Shown: piece after piece, positions 11,450 to 20,584 of the stretch
Layout: every line of letters starts with the position of its first letter
Position numbering within the stretch: the first letter of the stretch is position 1
NCBI GenBank assembly: GCA_009712185.1
Contig: WASQ01000075.1
Coordinates: 40,577 to 104,576 of the forward strand
Source: Telmatospirillum sp.
GTDB taxonomy: Bacteria; Pseudomonadota; Alphaproteobacteria; Rhodospirillales; Magnetospirillaceae
Length of the DNA stretch: 64,000 nucleotides
Direction of reading: 5' to 3'
Made by a program: the position numbers and the translations under genes
Notes under the pieces: model-generated
Databases searched by the model: none
Seen by the model: the letters and a program-made list of their open reading frames with translations, nothing else
What the model was told of the DNA's origin: nothing

Positions 11450-13246
11450 GTGCAAAGCGTTATCAACCGGCTTGAAACAGCATCGGAGCGCCTGCAACGG
11501 CTGCGCGCTCTTCTCGCCGAACGGGGACTGGAGGGATTCGTGGTTCCCCACAGCGACGAGCATCAGGGTGAATACATCCCCCCGTCGGCGGAACGGCTGG
11601 CCTGGCTGACCGGGTTCACCGGCTCCGCCGGTATGGCCATCGTCCTTGCCGCGCGCGCGGCGCTGTTCGTGGACGGACGCTATACGATCCAGGCAGCGAG
11701 CCAGTCGGACACCGGCCTTTACGAACAATGCCATCTGATCGAGCAGCCGCCTCACCGCTGGCTGGCCGAAACGGCGCCGGCCGGCGCCCGCATCGGGTAC
11801 GATCCCTGGCTGCACACCGCCCAGGGCGTTGATCAGCTTCGCGCCGCCTGTGCCAAGGCCGGCGCCCATCTGGTGGCCTGCGAGGACTCGCCGCTGGATG
11901 CCGCCTGGACCGACCGTCCTGCGGCGCCTCTGGCCGCGGCGGTTCCCCAGCCGGTGGAATTCGCCGGCCGGTCTTCGGAGCAGAAGCGGGCCGATCTGGC
12001 GCGCGCGCTGGAGGCGGAGGCCATCGACGCCGCCGTATTGTCGGCGCCCGAATCGATCGCATGGCTTCTGAACCTGCGGGGTGGCGATGTGCCTTTCACT
12101 CCGATGCCGCTGTCCTTCGGGCTGGTCCACAAGGATGGGACCGTCGACCTGTTCATCGCCCCGGAAAAACTCTCCGCCGGCACCCGCCGTCATCTCGGCA
12201 ATGCGGTGCGGATCGGCACGCCGGCCGATCTGGCCGGGGCGCTGGATCGCTTGTCGGGCAAAAAAGTCCGTCTGGATCAGGCCTCGGCGCCCGCATGGAT
12301 CGGCGACCGTCTGACCTCGTCCGGCGCCCGGGTGGATCTGGGGGCCGACTTCTGCGCCCTGCCCCGCGCCTGCAAGAACGACGTGGAACTGGACGGATCC
12401 CGTCGCGCCCATCTGCGCGACGGTGCCGCCCTGACGCGGTTTCTCGCCTGGCTTCAGGATGCCGCGCTCACAGGGGACCTCACGGAAATCGCGGCGGCCG
12501 ACCGGCTGGAGCAGTTCCGGGCCGGCGGACAGCACTTCCGCGGCCTCAGCTTTTCGACCATCTCGGCCGCCGGTCCCCATGCGGCCCTGCCCCACTACCA
12601 TGCGACACCGGACAGCGACCGGCGGCTGGCGAAGGGCGAGCTTTATCTCGTCGATTCCGGCGGGCAATATCTGGACGGCACCACCGACGTCACGCGGACC
12701 GTCGCCATCGGTCCGGCCGGGGCGGAGGAACGACGGCGGTTCACCCAGGTTCTGAAAGGCCATATCGCCCTGGCCCGCTGCCGGTTCCCGAAGGGAACGA
12801 CCGGCAGCCAGATCGATTGTCTGGCGCGTGTGGCGCTATGGGCGGACGGTGTCGATTTCGACCATGGCACGGGTCACGGCGTCGGCAGCTATCTCAGCGT
12901 CCATGAAGGGCCGCAGCGGATCGCCAAGGCGCCCAACAGCCATCCCCTGCTGCCCGGCATGGTGCTGTCCGACGAGCCTGGATATTACAAGGAAGGCGCC
13001 TATGGGATCCGTATCGAGAATCTTCTCGCGGTCCGGAAAGACGACACGGGCGGGGATCGCGAGTTCTTCTCGTTCGAGACCCTGACCCTGGCGCCCATCG
13101 ATCTCGCGCTCATCGACAGGACCCTGCTGACGGACGAGGAGGCGGCCTGGCTCAATGCCTATCACGGCCGCGTCAGAACCGAACTGACTCCTCTGCTGGA
13201 CGGTCCGACCGCCGACTGGCTGGCCCGGGCGACAAAGGCGATCTGA
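11450..13246 (+). CDS. Aminopeptidase P family (M24B) Xaa-Pro aminopeptidase
   Basis: A 598-aa metalloprotease that removes an N-terminal residue before proline. This is the long three-domain form (two creatinase-like N-terminal domains plus a pita-bread M24 domain), close in length to eukaryotic-type AMPP. M24 metal ligands are visible: the two Asp in VDSGGQYLDGTTDVTRT (about 400-416), the His in HGTGHGVGSYL (about 472), and the two Glu in SDEPGYYKEGAYGIRIEN (about 508-526). The start is GTG at 11450, with AAGGA (11436-11440) 9 nt upstream. The protein begins VQSVINRLETA and has no signal peptide, so it is cytosolic. Confidence 0.94.
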   Translation: MQSVINRLETASERLQRLRALLAERGLEGFVVPHSDEHQGEYIPPSAERLAWLTGFTGSAGMAIVLAARAALFVDGRYTIQAASQSDTGLYEQCHLIEQPPHRWLAETAPAGARIGYDPWLHTAQGVDQLRAACAKAGAHLVACEDSPLDAAWTDRPAAPLAAAVPQPVEFAGRSSEQKRADLARALEAEAIDAAVLSAPESIAWLLNLRGGDVPFTPMPLSFGLVHKDGTVDLFIAPEKLSAGTRRHLGNAVRIGTPADLAGALDRLSGKKVRLDQASAPAWIGDRLTSSGARVDLGADFCALPRACKNDVELDGSRRAHLRDGAALTRFLAWLQDAALTGDLTEIAAADRLEQFRAGGQHFRGLSFSTISAAGPHAALPHYHATPDSDRRLAKGELYLVDSGGQYLDGTTDVTRTVAIGPAGAEERRRFTQVLKGHIALARCRFPKGTTGSQIDCLARVALWADGVDFDHGTGHGVGSYLSVHEGPQRIAKAPNSHPLLPGMVLSDEPGYYKEGAYGIRIENLLAVRKDDTGGDREFFSFETLTLAPIDLALIDRTLLTDEEAAWLNAYHGRVRTELTPLLDGPTADWLARATKAI

Positions 13247-14066
13247 TCGGGTTGGGCGGGCCCTCCGGCCACAGCCGCCCGAAGGGGCTGGAAAAGGGAC
13301 CGGGCCGGCCGGCGTGAGGCCGCAGTCCGTCATGCCGGCCGCCACGGGAACGGGGGAATGGCGTCCATTCCCCCCGACGCCTCCCCGCAGGACTATCCGT
13401 CGCTCTGCGGGACGCGGGGGGCCATGGTTCTGAAAAAACGATGGGGCCGCAATCAATGATTGCCGTCGTCACCCGCTCGTCCAGAGTCTGACGCACTGAT
13501 CCTTCCGAATGAATCAGTGCACTCGATACCCGCTTCCGAGCCTGTGAAAAAGTGGTTCAAATCACTCTTTGGGCCATCGCGCCACTGATGGCGCACGCCC
13601 ACAGGACGGGCAGCCCGCCAGCGATGAGCACTCTCCACCAAGGGTCGATATCAGATGTCTGTGGTCCGGCACCGCCGTCCCACGATTCCCATCAAACAGC
13701 GCGAATCGGAAGAGATCGTCGCTGGTCGGCGAGAGATGAGGGATCAACACCGGGTAGAATGTCATCGCTTAATGTTATTACAAATAAACATTCCCCCTCC
13801 GTAACGACACAGAAGTAATGACCGGACATCCAGATCGCCGGCAGCCAAGTCACGTCACTGAATTCCAACCTTGACGACTGGCGATTATTGTCTTTTCATC
13901 GTTGGTAAATATTGACCGTTTGCTTTTAGCATAACGAAGAATGATAATAATTTTCTCTTCATATTTATTTATAAAAAAATAAAAATGAGGCGAATATTAA
14001 AAATTAAGAGGTATATATAAATAATTTAATATTAAAATAAAATTCTTCGGAACGGGGAGGATAGCA
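13247..14066. other. 820-bp gene-free region, AT-rich on the right
   Basis: No convincing reading frame on either strand. It holds a 10-bp perfect hairpin at 13352-13374 (GGGGGAATGG-CGT-CCATTCCCCC), a possible terminator for the aminopeptidase gene, and an 8-bp inverted repeat GCACTGAT/ATCAGTGC at 13493-13520. From about 13860 to 14050 the sequence turns strikingly A+T-rich with many A/T runs, unlike the neighbours. The chemoreceptor promoter must lie here, but I could not fix a consensus -35/-10. Confidence 0.6.
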
Positions 14067-15755
14067 ATGCTGCGCCTGAACCATGTGAGCATCGCCAAGA
14101 GACTCTGGCTGCTCGTGTTCGTCTCCTTCGCAATTCTGCTGATCCAGACCTATGACCGATTGCGAACGGTCAGCGACCAGATGTATGCGGCCCGTCTCGA
14201 GAAGGTCCGCAGCGTTGTGGAAAGCGGCCACGCCATTGTCAGCCATTACAGCGACCTCGCGGCCAAGGGCGGGATGCCGATTGAGGCGGCGCAGGCCGCG
14301 GCGAAGGAGGCCCTGTCGGCGATCCGTTATTCGGGATCGGATTACCTGTTCATCACCGATGCCGAGGTCCGGACGGTGATGAACGGGGCACGGCCGGACA
14401 TGAACGGCCAGGACCAGAGCGGCGTCAAGGACAGCGACGGCAGGTTTTTCGTCCGCGAGATGGTGACCATCGCCCGGGCCAAAGGCGACAGCACGGTCGA
14501 ATACCGCTTTCCCAGACCCGGGTCCTCCACCCCCGTCCGCAAACTGTCCTACTCGAAACAGCTTGCCGCCTGGGGCTGGACCATTGGATCGGGGGTCTAT
14601 ATTGACGACATCGACGCGGCCATCCGCTCCGAGATGATCGTACAGGGCGGCGTCACCCTGGCTTCCCTTGTCATTCTGACGGTGGCGGGACTGTTCATCG
14701 GCCGGGCCATTTCCCGCCCGATCACCACATTGACCGATCAGATGCGGCGCTTAGCGGGCGGGGATCTGACCGTCGAACCGGCCTCCGACCAGGGCGCCGA
14801 AATCGGCGCGATGCAGGAGGCCGTCCGGGTTTTCAAAGACAACGCCGTCGCCGTCAAACGCCTGACCGACGAACAGAAGGAAAGCGCGGTCCGGTCCGCC
14901 GAGGAGCGACGGGTCATGCTGGCCACCCTGTCAGACGATTTTGAACGGTCCGTCACCGGGATCGTCGACCGCCTGACGGCGGCCACCACCCATATGCGAT
15001 CCACCGCCGAGGCCATGGCCGCGACCGCGGATGATGCCTCGCACCGGTCCGACCTTGTCACCTCGGCGTCCGAGGAGACCTCTTCCAGCGTGCAGACCGT
15101 GGCCTCCGCCACCGAGGAACTCAGTGCCTCGATCGGAGAGATCGCCCGTCAGGTCCATCAATCCTCCGACATCTCACGCGAAGCCGTGGAGGCGGCGGAA
15201 CGGACAGGCGCCATGGTGCGGGATCTGTCCGAGGCCGCCCAGAAGATCGGCGATGTCGTCAGCCTGATCGACGACATCGCCGCGCAAACCAACCTTCTGG
15301 CCCTGAACGCCACCATCGAGGCGGCCCGGGCCGGCGAGGCCGGCAAAGGCTTCGCCGTGGTCGCGGGCGAGGTCAAAAGCCTCGCCAACCAGACCGCCCG
15401 GGCCACCGGCGATATCGCCAGCCAGGTTGCCGCCGTCCAGGAGGCCACGCGCGAAACCGCCGGAGCGGTCGGCACGATCACCGCCACCATCGGCCGGATC
15501 AGCGAGATCACGCAGACCATCGCCTCGGCCGTCGAACAGCAGGGTGCCGCCACACGGGAAATCACCAACAGCACCCAGACCACGGCGGCGGGAACGGCGA
15601 CGGTCGCCCGGACGCTGGAAGAGGTCGCCAGCGCGGCGACCGATGCCGGGAAGGCGGCCCGCCTCGTGCTGGACGAAGCCGGAGATCTGGCCCGGGATTC
15701 CCAGACGCTGAAAGAGGCTGTCGACCGGTTCCTGGCCGGCATCCGTGCCGCCTGA
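14067..15755 (+). CDS. Methyl-accepting chemotaxis protein with single Cache domain
   Basis: A 562-aa transmembrane chemoreceptor. TM1 is at about residues 11-29 ([14 protein letters not shown]). The periplasmic single-Cache domain (about 30-185) has the typical GSDYLFITD and [21 protein letters not shown] blocks. TM2 is at about 192-215, followed by HAMP ([23 protein letters not shown]) and a cytoplasmic coiled coil with the CheA/CheW-binding tip [18 protein letters not shown] (about 410-427). No C-terminal pentapeptide for CheR/CheB docking. The SD GGGGAGG (about 14054-14060) fixes the start. Ligand unknown; related Cache receptors sense organic acids or similar small molecules. Confidence 0.95.
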   Translation: MLRLNHVSIAKRLWLLVFVSFAILLIQTYDRLRTVSDQMYAARLEKVRSVVESGHAIVSHYSDLAAKGGMPIEAAQAAAKEALSAIRYSGSDYLFITDAEVRTVMNGARPDMNGQDQSGVKDSDGRFFVREMVTIARAKGDSTVEYRFPRPGSSTPVRKLSYSKQLAAWGWTIGSGVYIDDIDAAIRSEMIVQGGVTLASLVILTVAGLFIGRAISRPITTLTDQMRRLAGGDLTVEPASDQGAEIGAMQEAVRVFKDNAVAVKRLTDEQKESAVRSAEERRVMLATLSDDFERSVTGIVDRLTAATTHMRSTAEAMAATADDASHRSDLVTSASEETSSSVQTVASATEELSASIGEIARQVHQSSDISREAVEAAERTGAMVRDLSEAAQKIGDVVSLIDDIAAQTNLLALNATIEAARAGEAGKGFAVVAGEVKSLANQTARATGDIASQVAAVQEATRETAGAVGTITATIGRISEITQTIASAVEQQGAATREITNSTQTTAAGTATVARTLEEVASAATDAGKAARLVLDEAGDLARDSQTLKEAVDRFLAGIRAA

Positions 15756-15766
15756 GCCCCGCGGCC

Positions 15767-15838
15767 GCCCCTCCCCCCATGCGTCGCCGTCAGACCGGCC
15801 CGCTTGGGGGAGGGGCGCCATCGGGACGACGGCGCCCC
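15767..15838 (+). terminator. Overlapping hairpins after the chemoreceptor gene
   Basis: GCCCCTCCCCC (15767-15777) pairs exactly with GGGGGAGGGGC (15806-15816). A second stem, GGGGCGCC (15812-15819) / GGCGCCCC (15831-15838), shares bases with the first, so the two compete. The position 11 nt after the stop fits transcription termination. No T run follows. Confidence 0.5.
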
Positions 15839-15972
15839 ATTCCGGGAGGCAAAAAATCCGGTGACGACCTGGATCAAAGCCAAAACGCGCAAAAGCCGAT
15901 ACTGTTTCGCGAACCGCGAGTGTCTCGCGTCCGCGATGTCCCGCAAGGCAACAGCAGGAGACGGCCCGCCCC

Positions 15973-17103
15973 ATGTCGATGAAACTGGACCAGTGGATCT
16001 CTCTCCTGCGCATTGACGCGTCCACGGTCGCGACCCTCAGAGAGTTCGCGCCCATGGTCGAGCCGCATATGGATCGCATCCTCGACACCTTTTATGCGCA
16101 TCTGGCCGCCGGAGAGGAGGCGCCCCGGCTGTTCGGCTCCACGGACATGATCCGGCACGCCCGCGCCGCGCAACGTCACCACTGGATGACCTATGTCCTC
16201 GCGGGCCGGTTCGATCAGTCCTATTTCGACGCGGCCCGGGCGATCGGCCGCAGCCACAACCGTGTCGGCGTCGACCTGATGATGTTCACAGGCGCCTATT
16301 CGGTGGTTCAGAACGAGCTGACCGGTCTGGCCTGCGGCCTCTGCTGCGACGGGCGTGGCGGGACTCTGCGGTTGATCCAGGCCATCAATCAGGCGGTTTT
16401 TCTCGACATGGGGCTCGCCGTTTCCGCCTACTACGACATTTTCGTCGGCGCTCTGGAGGATATGTCCAACGAGCTGAATTTCAGCCTCGCCCGGGCCGGA
16501 GAATTCCGCGACAACGAAACCGGCCTGCATCTGATCCGCATGAGCCGGATGTGCCATGCCCTGGCGCTGGCGATCGGCCGCGATGCGAAATGGGCACAGA
16601 TGATCCTGGTGGCCAGCCCCCTGCATGACGTGGGCAAGATCGGCATTCCCGACAGCATTCTGCTGAAGCCCGGAACCCTGGACGAGGAAGAACGCGAAAC
16701 CATGCGCCGCCACCCCGTCATTGGCGGATCGATCATTCCCGATCACAGCGCCGAGGTCATCGGCATGGCCCGACGGATCTCGCTCACTCACCATGAGCGC
16801 TGGGACGGAACCGGCTATCCCACGGGACTCAAGGGCGAGGAGATTCCCCTGGAGGGGCGGATCGCCGCGATCTGCGACGTCTATGACGCGCTTCTCTCCG
16901 CCCGCCCCTACAAGGCCGCCTGGGAAAAGGACCGGGTGACCGCCTATCTTCGGGACAACGCCGGGCGTCACTTCGACCCGGCCCTGGTCTCGGCATTTCT
17001 GTCGATCCAGGACGATATCGACGATATCCAGCGCCTGTTCGCCGAAGAGACCGGGGGGCCACGCCCGCACGCACCCGGCGTGGACGGCCCCCGGACCTAC
17101 TGA
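15973..17103 (+). CDS. Globin-coupled HD-GYP c-di-GMP phosphodiesterase
   Basis: A 376-aa soluble protein. Residues about 1-165 match a protoglobin/globin-coupled-sensor domain: ILDTFYAHL (helix B, with a candidate distal Tyr 41), HARAAQRHHWMTYVLAGRFD, and ARAIGRSHNRVGVDLMMFTGAY with His 95 in the proximal heme-ligand position. Residues about 180-355 are an HD-GYP domain with HD(V)GKIG (His 218/Asp 219), HPVIGG, HHERWDGTGYP and IAAICDVYDAL; all expected metal ligands appear present. The inferred role is an oxygen- or gas-responsive c-di-GMP hydrolase. AGGAG (about 15956-15960) lies 12 nt before the ATG. It follows the chemoreceptor on the same strand but after a terminator-like region. Confidence 0.9.
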   Translation: MSMKLDQWISLLRIDASTVATLREFAPMVEPHMDRILDTFYAHLAAGEEAPRLFGSTDMIRHARAAQRHHWMTYVLAGRFDQSYFDAARAIGRSHNRVGVDLMMFTGAYSVVQNELTGLACGLCCDGRGGTLRLIQAINQAVFLDMGLAVSAYYDIFVGALEDMSNELNFSLARAGEFRDNETGLHLIRMSRMCHALALAIGRDAKWAQMILVASPLHDVGKIGIPDSILLKPGTLDEEERETMRRHPVIGGSIIPDHSAEVIGMARRISLTHHERWDGTGYPTGLKGEEIPLEGRIAAICDVYDALLSARPYKAAWEKDRVTAYLRDNAGRHFDPALVSAFLSIQDDIDDIQRLFAEETGGPRPHAPGVDGPRTY

Positions 17104-17126
17104 GGGCGCCCCGGGGAAGCGCCGGA

Positions 17127-17651
17127 TCAGATCATCTGGCCGATGGATCCGAACGTCGGGGCGGCGGAATCGCCGGACTGGAAATACTGGATGGAGACGG
17201 CCCTGCCCGTCGCCTTTTCAATGTCGCCCGCGAGAGCCTGAGTGACCTGGCCCATATCGTTACTGGACGACAACCTGCTGTCGGAGCCGATGTCGGGGCC
17301 CGACCAGACCCCCGCCTCCGGCCAGACGCCACCCAGCAGTTTTCCGGTCCCGGCATCCCGGATCACCGCGAAAGCCCTGCTGTCATTTTGGGCGGCGGTT
17401 TTCGCCGCATCCGGAGCCCGGATCAGATCCGACTGCAAAGCCAGCATCTGGGCCGAGGACAGGTGGACCGCCGGAGCGAAACCGGATAATGGCCGGGATT
17501 GCAACGCGCCAGACGCGCTGTCCGGCTCCGACCGCCCCAGATCCGGCGCGGTATCGCCATCGGCCACGGCCCCGGCCGGCCGGGCCGTCACTGAGGGCCT
17601 GAGAACGGAGTATGGGCTCGCGCCGGCACTCCCGTTGACCATGATCGACAT
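17127..17651 (-). CDS. Hypothetical protein, 174 aa
   Basis: No family recognised. The N-terminal half is low complexity (Ala/Ser/Pro/Gly), with no signal peptide and no membrane segment. The C-terminal half looks folded: SSAQMLALQSDLIRAPDAAK, FAVIRDAGTGKLLGGVWPE, then VSIQYFQSGDSAAPTF. A strong SD (GAGGAG) precedes the ATG MSIMVNGSAG, and codon use matches high-GC neighbours, so I think it is real. It ends 23 nt from the convergent globin gene and lies downstream of the RTX gene in the type I secretion region. It could be an additional exported substrate, but nothing in the sequence proves that. Confidence 0.6.
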   Translation of the reverse strand: MSIMVNGSAGASPYSVLRPSVTARPAGAVADGDTAPDLGRSEPDSASGALQSRPLSGFAPAVHLSSAQMLALQSDLIRAPDAAKTAAQNDSRAFAVIRDAGTGKLLGGVWPEAGVWSGPDIGSDSRLSSSNDMGQVTQALAGDIEKATGRAVSIQYFQSGDSAAPTFGSIGQMI

Positions 17652-17730
17652 AGAGCTCTCCTCACCGAAAACGCGAATACCCTGTCAAAAGCAAATTCCA
17701 TGCCATTGACTCTAAAAACTGCAGCACCCT

Positions 17731-17775
17731 CGACACAAAAGAAAAACGGGTATTTCACAAACGAAATACCCGTTT
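17731..17775 (-). terminator. Rho-independent terminator of the RTX transcript
   Basis: A 13-bp perfect stem (17744-17756 with 17763-17775; core AAACGGGTATTTC) and a 6-nt loop. On the - strand it is followed by a T-rich tail (TTCTTTTG). It lies about 160 nt downstream of the RTX gene stop, in the correct orientation. This separates the RTX gene from the hypothetical gene at 17127. Confidence 0.85.
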
Positions 17776-17937
17776 AAGTAGCATTTGCAGGCATCGGCTT
17801 GTCGGCAAAATTTTCCCATGTGGAAGATTTTACAGCCCGGCGGTTATCGCGTCCGCCCCGCCACAATTTTGCGATTCTTCGTCGAGGAAACGACGATCCG
17901 CCCGGTTTCCGGGATAAGTGACAGAATGGGAAAGCAC

Positions 17938-18846
17938 TCAGGCGACAAGCGCATGGGCGCTGCGACCGGTCCACCCCCCACTGGTGTCGCCAAAAGCGTG
18001 GGCGTCCGCACGGCCGGCGGCGGCGGCAATCCTTGCGGCATTCGCAACGGTCCCATGGCTGATCATATCGGACAACATCCCCTGAGAATCCGAAAGAGCG
18101 GCGCTACTTTGCAGAAGCGGCAGCGCGCCTGACAGGTCGCCCCCGACCACAGCAGCCGCAGACGATGCCGTCACGCCGGGCGTGGTCGCCGGTGGCGGCC
18201 TCAAACCGCTGATATTGTAGCCCTTTCCATCCGACCCATAGACAAAGTCGATGGTGTACAGCCCGCCCAAACCTTGATTGGTAATAACGACCCCGTGCTG
18301 ATTTTGCAAATCCGACGCAGAAAACAACCACAAGTCGTTCCCATGCCACGCATAATCGAGATTCGTCGAAACCGTATTTTGGAAAAAAATCGAATTAGTC
18401 CCATTCACATTACTGTCTATGCTCTGATTTATTGTAGATTTGTTAGCCGTTGCGTCAAATTGGTAGTAATTATTGTTACCGTTTCCCCCCCACATTATGT
18501 TCGTCCCGTAATACGCCACAAGACGGTCGTTTCCAGCCGCCCCCTGGATCGTATTCGTCGCGTTGGGATCCTCCCCCCCGATCAGGGTATCGTTGCCGGC
18601 AAAATACTGCGGATTGCTGCCAAGGGGCACCGTGCTCGCAAAGCCGAACACAACTCCGCCCCCCATATAGCCGTCCAGATAGTCGTTGCCGGTCCCACCG
18701 TGGAGCATGTCCCAGTATTTCGTTCCATAAATCGTATCTCCGGAGTCATTTCCGTCGATCTCGAACGCATTGGTTCCATCCGTCGGAAATGGCTGATTCC
18801 GATAATCAGCGTATGTACTTCCGGCAGGAACAGTTAAAATAGACAT
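17938..18846 (-). CDS. RTX-type calcium-binding protein, likely type I secretion substrate
   Basis: A 302-aa protein starting at the ATG of MSILTVPAG, 5 nt after AGGAGG. Glycine/aspartate nonapeptide-like repeats typical of RTX calcium-binding beta-rolls are seen: GNDSGDTIYG, GGTGNDYLDG, AGNDTLIGG, GAAGNDRLVAYYG and WGGNGNNNYYQF (about residues 30-130). There is no N-terminal signal peptide. After a Pro-rich hinge (LRPPPATTPG, about 215-225) comes an Ala/Ser-rich C terminus that may carry the secretion signal. No enzyme domain recognised. The adaptor and ABC exporter lie just upstream on the same strand, so secretion by that system is the natural inference. The 292-bp gap upstream (18847-19138) is AT-rich and may hold its own promoter. 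Confidence 0.85.
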   Translation of the reverse strand: MSILTVPAGSTYADYRNQPFPTDGTNAFEIDGNDSGDTIYGTKYWDMLHGGTGNDYLDGYMGGGVVFGFASTVPLGSNPQYFAGNDTLIGGEDPNATNTIQGAAGNDRLVAYYGTNIMWGGNGNNNYYQFDATANKSTINQSIDSNVNGTNSIFFQNTVSTNLDYAWHGNDLWLFSASDLQNQHGVVITNQGLGGLYTIDFVYGSDGKGYNISGLRPPPATTPGVTASSAAAVVGGDLSGALPLLQSSAALSDSQGMLSDMISHGTVANAARIAAAAGRADAHAFGDTSGGWTGRSAHALVA

Positions 18847-19138
18847 ACACACCTCCTATATATTGCCATTATTGGCTAATAAATATGAGAAGATGACCAT
18901 ATGGGCCATTAAACGATACCATGCCCATCAAAACCCAGCCTCTCCAACCAACCTGCGCAGATCGGAACCGGCCAGCGCAACCCTCATGCGCCGGGTGGGT
19001 TTTCCTGAAATCCTTGGGCTGGCGCCCTCCATCCGCTCTCAACCCCTCATCGGGCCAGCCTGTCGGTAACGACCGGCAGCAGCAACCCAATGAACACCCT
19101 GAGGTTAACTAAATATGCAAGACCATCATCATTAATTC

Positions 19139-20584
19139 TCACCTTTCATCAAACGACTCACTGAGCGTCTTCAGCAATGGAGATAGAATATAATTTATAA
19201 CATGGCGTTTACCTGTATTTATTTCAACGACAACAGACATTCCAGGCTTCAATTCAACGTCTCTTCCATCTATTATCATTGACGATTTGTTGATCGAAAC
19301 CCTGGCGCTATACGCATAATCATTTCCAGTGTCCTCGGTCACATTGCGCTCCATACCCGCACGCTTATTCTCGCCATCCGGAACAATAGCGTCACTGGAA
19401 AGGCCGGAGACCCGTCCAGCCACCAACCCGTAATGGGTGAAATTGAAGGCATCGACTTTGATCTCCGCCGTCTGACCGGCGTGGACAAACCCGATGTCAC
19501 GATTCGCGACAAGAGCTTCGATCTCCAATCGGCTGTCCCGTGGGACGATGACCATAAGAATCTGCCCCGGCGTCACCACTCCGCCGATCGTATGTACGGC
19601 AATCTGTTGCACGGTTCCGTCGACCGGAGCCGTCAGAGATTGAAGCCCGCGGCGCTGTGCCGCCTTAGCCATCTCCGCACCATGCTCCGCCGCGGAAGCC
19701 TTCGATCGGGCCAGATCCTCCAGCACCCCCTTGCGGTATTCGGCCGCGGCCTGTGCCCGTTGGCGATCCAAGGATGCGAGTGCCTGTAGGGCGCCATCCC
19801 GTCTTTGACGCAGCACCAACAGCTCGTGTTGTTGCTCGACCACGGCCTGTTCGGCCTGAAGGTAAAGAAGCCGGGATCCCAATTCGCGTCGGAACAGTTC
19901 GGCACGGATATCCCGTTGCTGTTCCAGTAACGGCAAGACCGCTTTGATTTTGTCCGTTGCCGCGGCGGCCTCCGCCTCCTCGGCGCGCTTCTGAGCAACC
20001 AGACGATCAAAGGACTCCATTTTTGCGTCATGCTCTGCCGACTGAACGTCCATCCGCCGCCGCGCCACGGAAACGAGCTCCGGATCAGCGCCGTCTGGCG
20101 GGGCGAAGGCGTTGATATTCCCCACCGCTAAAGCGTCGAGACGCGCCACATCGAGGCGGTCTTGCAGGAAATCTCCGGAAAGTCGCCGCTCTTCTGCCGC
20201 GTTGATTGTCGGATCAAGTTCAACCAACAGATCGCCGGCCTTGACGGCCTGCCCCTCGTTCACATGAATGGCATTGATGATCCCGCCCTCAAAGGGCTGG
20301 ACGACTTTCGTCTTTCCGCCTGGAATAATCCGACCTGGCGCTGTCGCCACAATGTCGACGGTCCCGACCGACGCCCAAATCAACGCAGCGACAAGAAAAG
20401 CGACAATTGTCGCAGCGGCCGCCCTGGCGGTCGGCGAGGCCGGTGTATCCAGGATTTCCAAGGCGGCTGGTAAAAATTCCCTTTCCTCGGATCGGCGGCG
20501 CGGTCCCCGATTTCCACTCGTCGCCCGCCCCCCCGTCTCAGCCGGCTTCGTTGAGACCGGCTTGGATGCGATAAAGCGCAGCAT
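19139..20584 (-). CDS. HlyD-family periplasmic adaptor of a type I secretion system
   Basis: A 481-aa membrane-fusion protein. A basic cytoplasmic N terminus (about 1-55) is followed by one TM helix (AAAATIVAFLVAALIW, about 57-72). Next come half of a lipoyl domain (GGIINAIHVNEGQAVKAGDLLVELDP), a long coiled-coil hairpin (about 130-320), the returning lipoyl half (LTAPVDGTVQQIAV, GGVVTPGQILMVIVP) and a beta-barrel/C-terminal region (HAGQTAEIKVDAFNF, ELKPGMSVVVEI). It would link the inner-membrane ABC exporter to a TolC-like channel, which is not in the window. It overlaps the exporter gene by 47 nt, so translation is probably coupled. Confidence 0.95.
   Translation of the reverse strand: MLRFIASKPVSTKPAETGGRATSGNRGPRRRSEEREFLPAALEILDTPASPTARAAAATIVAFLVAALIWASVGTVDIVATAPGRIIPGGKTKVVQPFEGGIINAIHVNEGQAVKAGDLLVELDPTINAAEERRLSGDFLQDRLDVARLDALAVGNINAFAPPDGADPELVSVARRRMDVQSAEHDAKMESFDRLVAQKRAEEAEAAAATDKIKAVLPLLEQQRDIRAELFRRELGSRLLYLQAEQAVVEQQHELLVLRQRRDGALQALASLDRQRAQAAAEYRKGVLEDLARSKASAAEHGAEMAKAAQRRGLQSLTAPVDGTVQQIAVHTIGGVVTPGQILMVIVPRDSRLEIEALVANRDIGFVHAGQTAEIKVDAFNFTHYGLVAGRVSGLSSDAIVPDGENKRAGMERNVTEDTGNDYAYSARVSINKSSMIIDGRDVELKPGMSVVVEINTGKRHVINYILSPLLKTLSESFDER

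Noticed and set aside
13540..13620. A T-loop-like GGTTCAAATC suggesting a tRNA
   Set aside because: No acceptor stem, D arm or anticodon arm can be drawn around it.
13552..13818. An 88-codon frame in the gap before the chemoreceptor
   Set aside because: No SD, no domain, and composition changes midway into the AT-rich zone.
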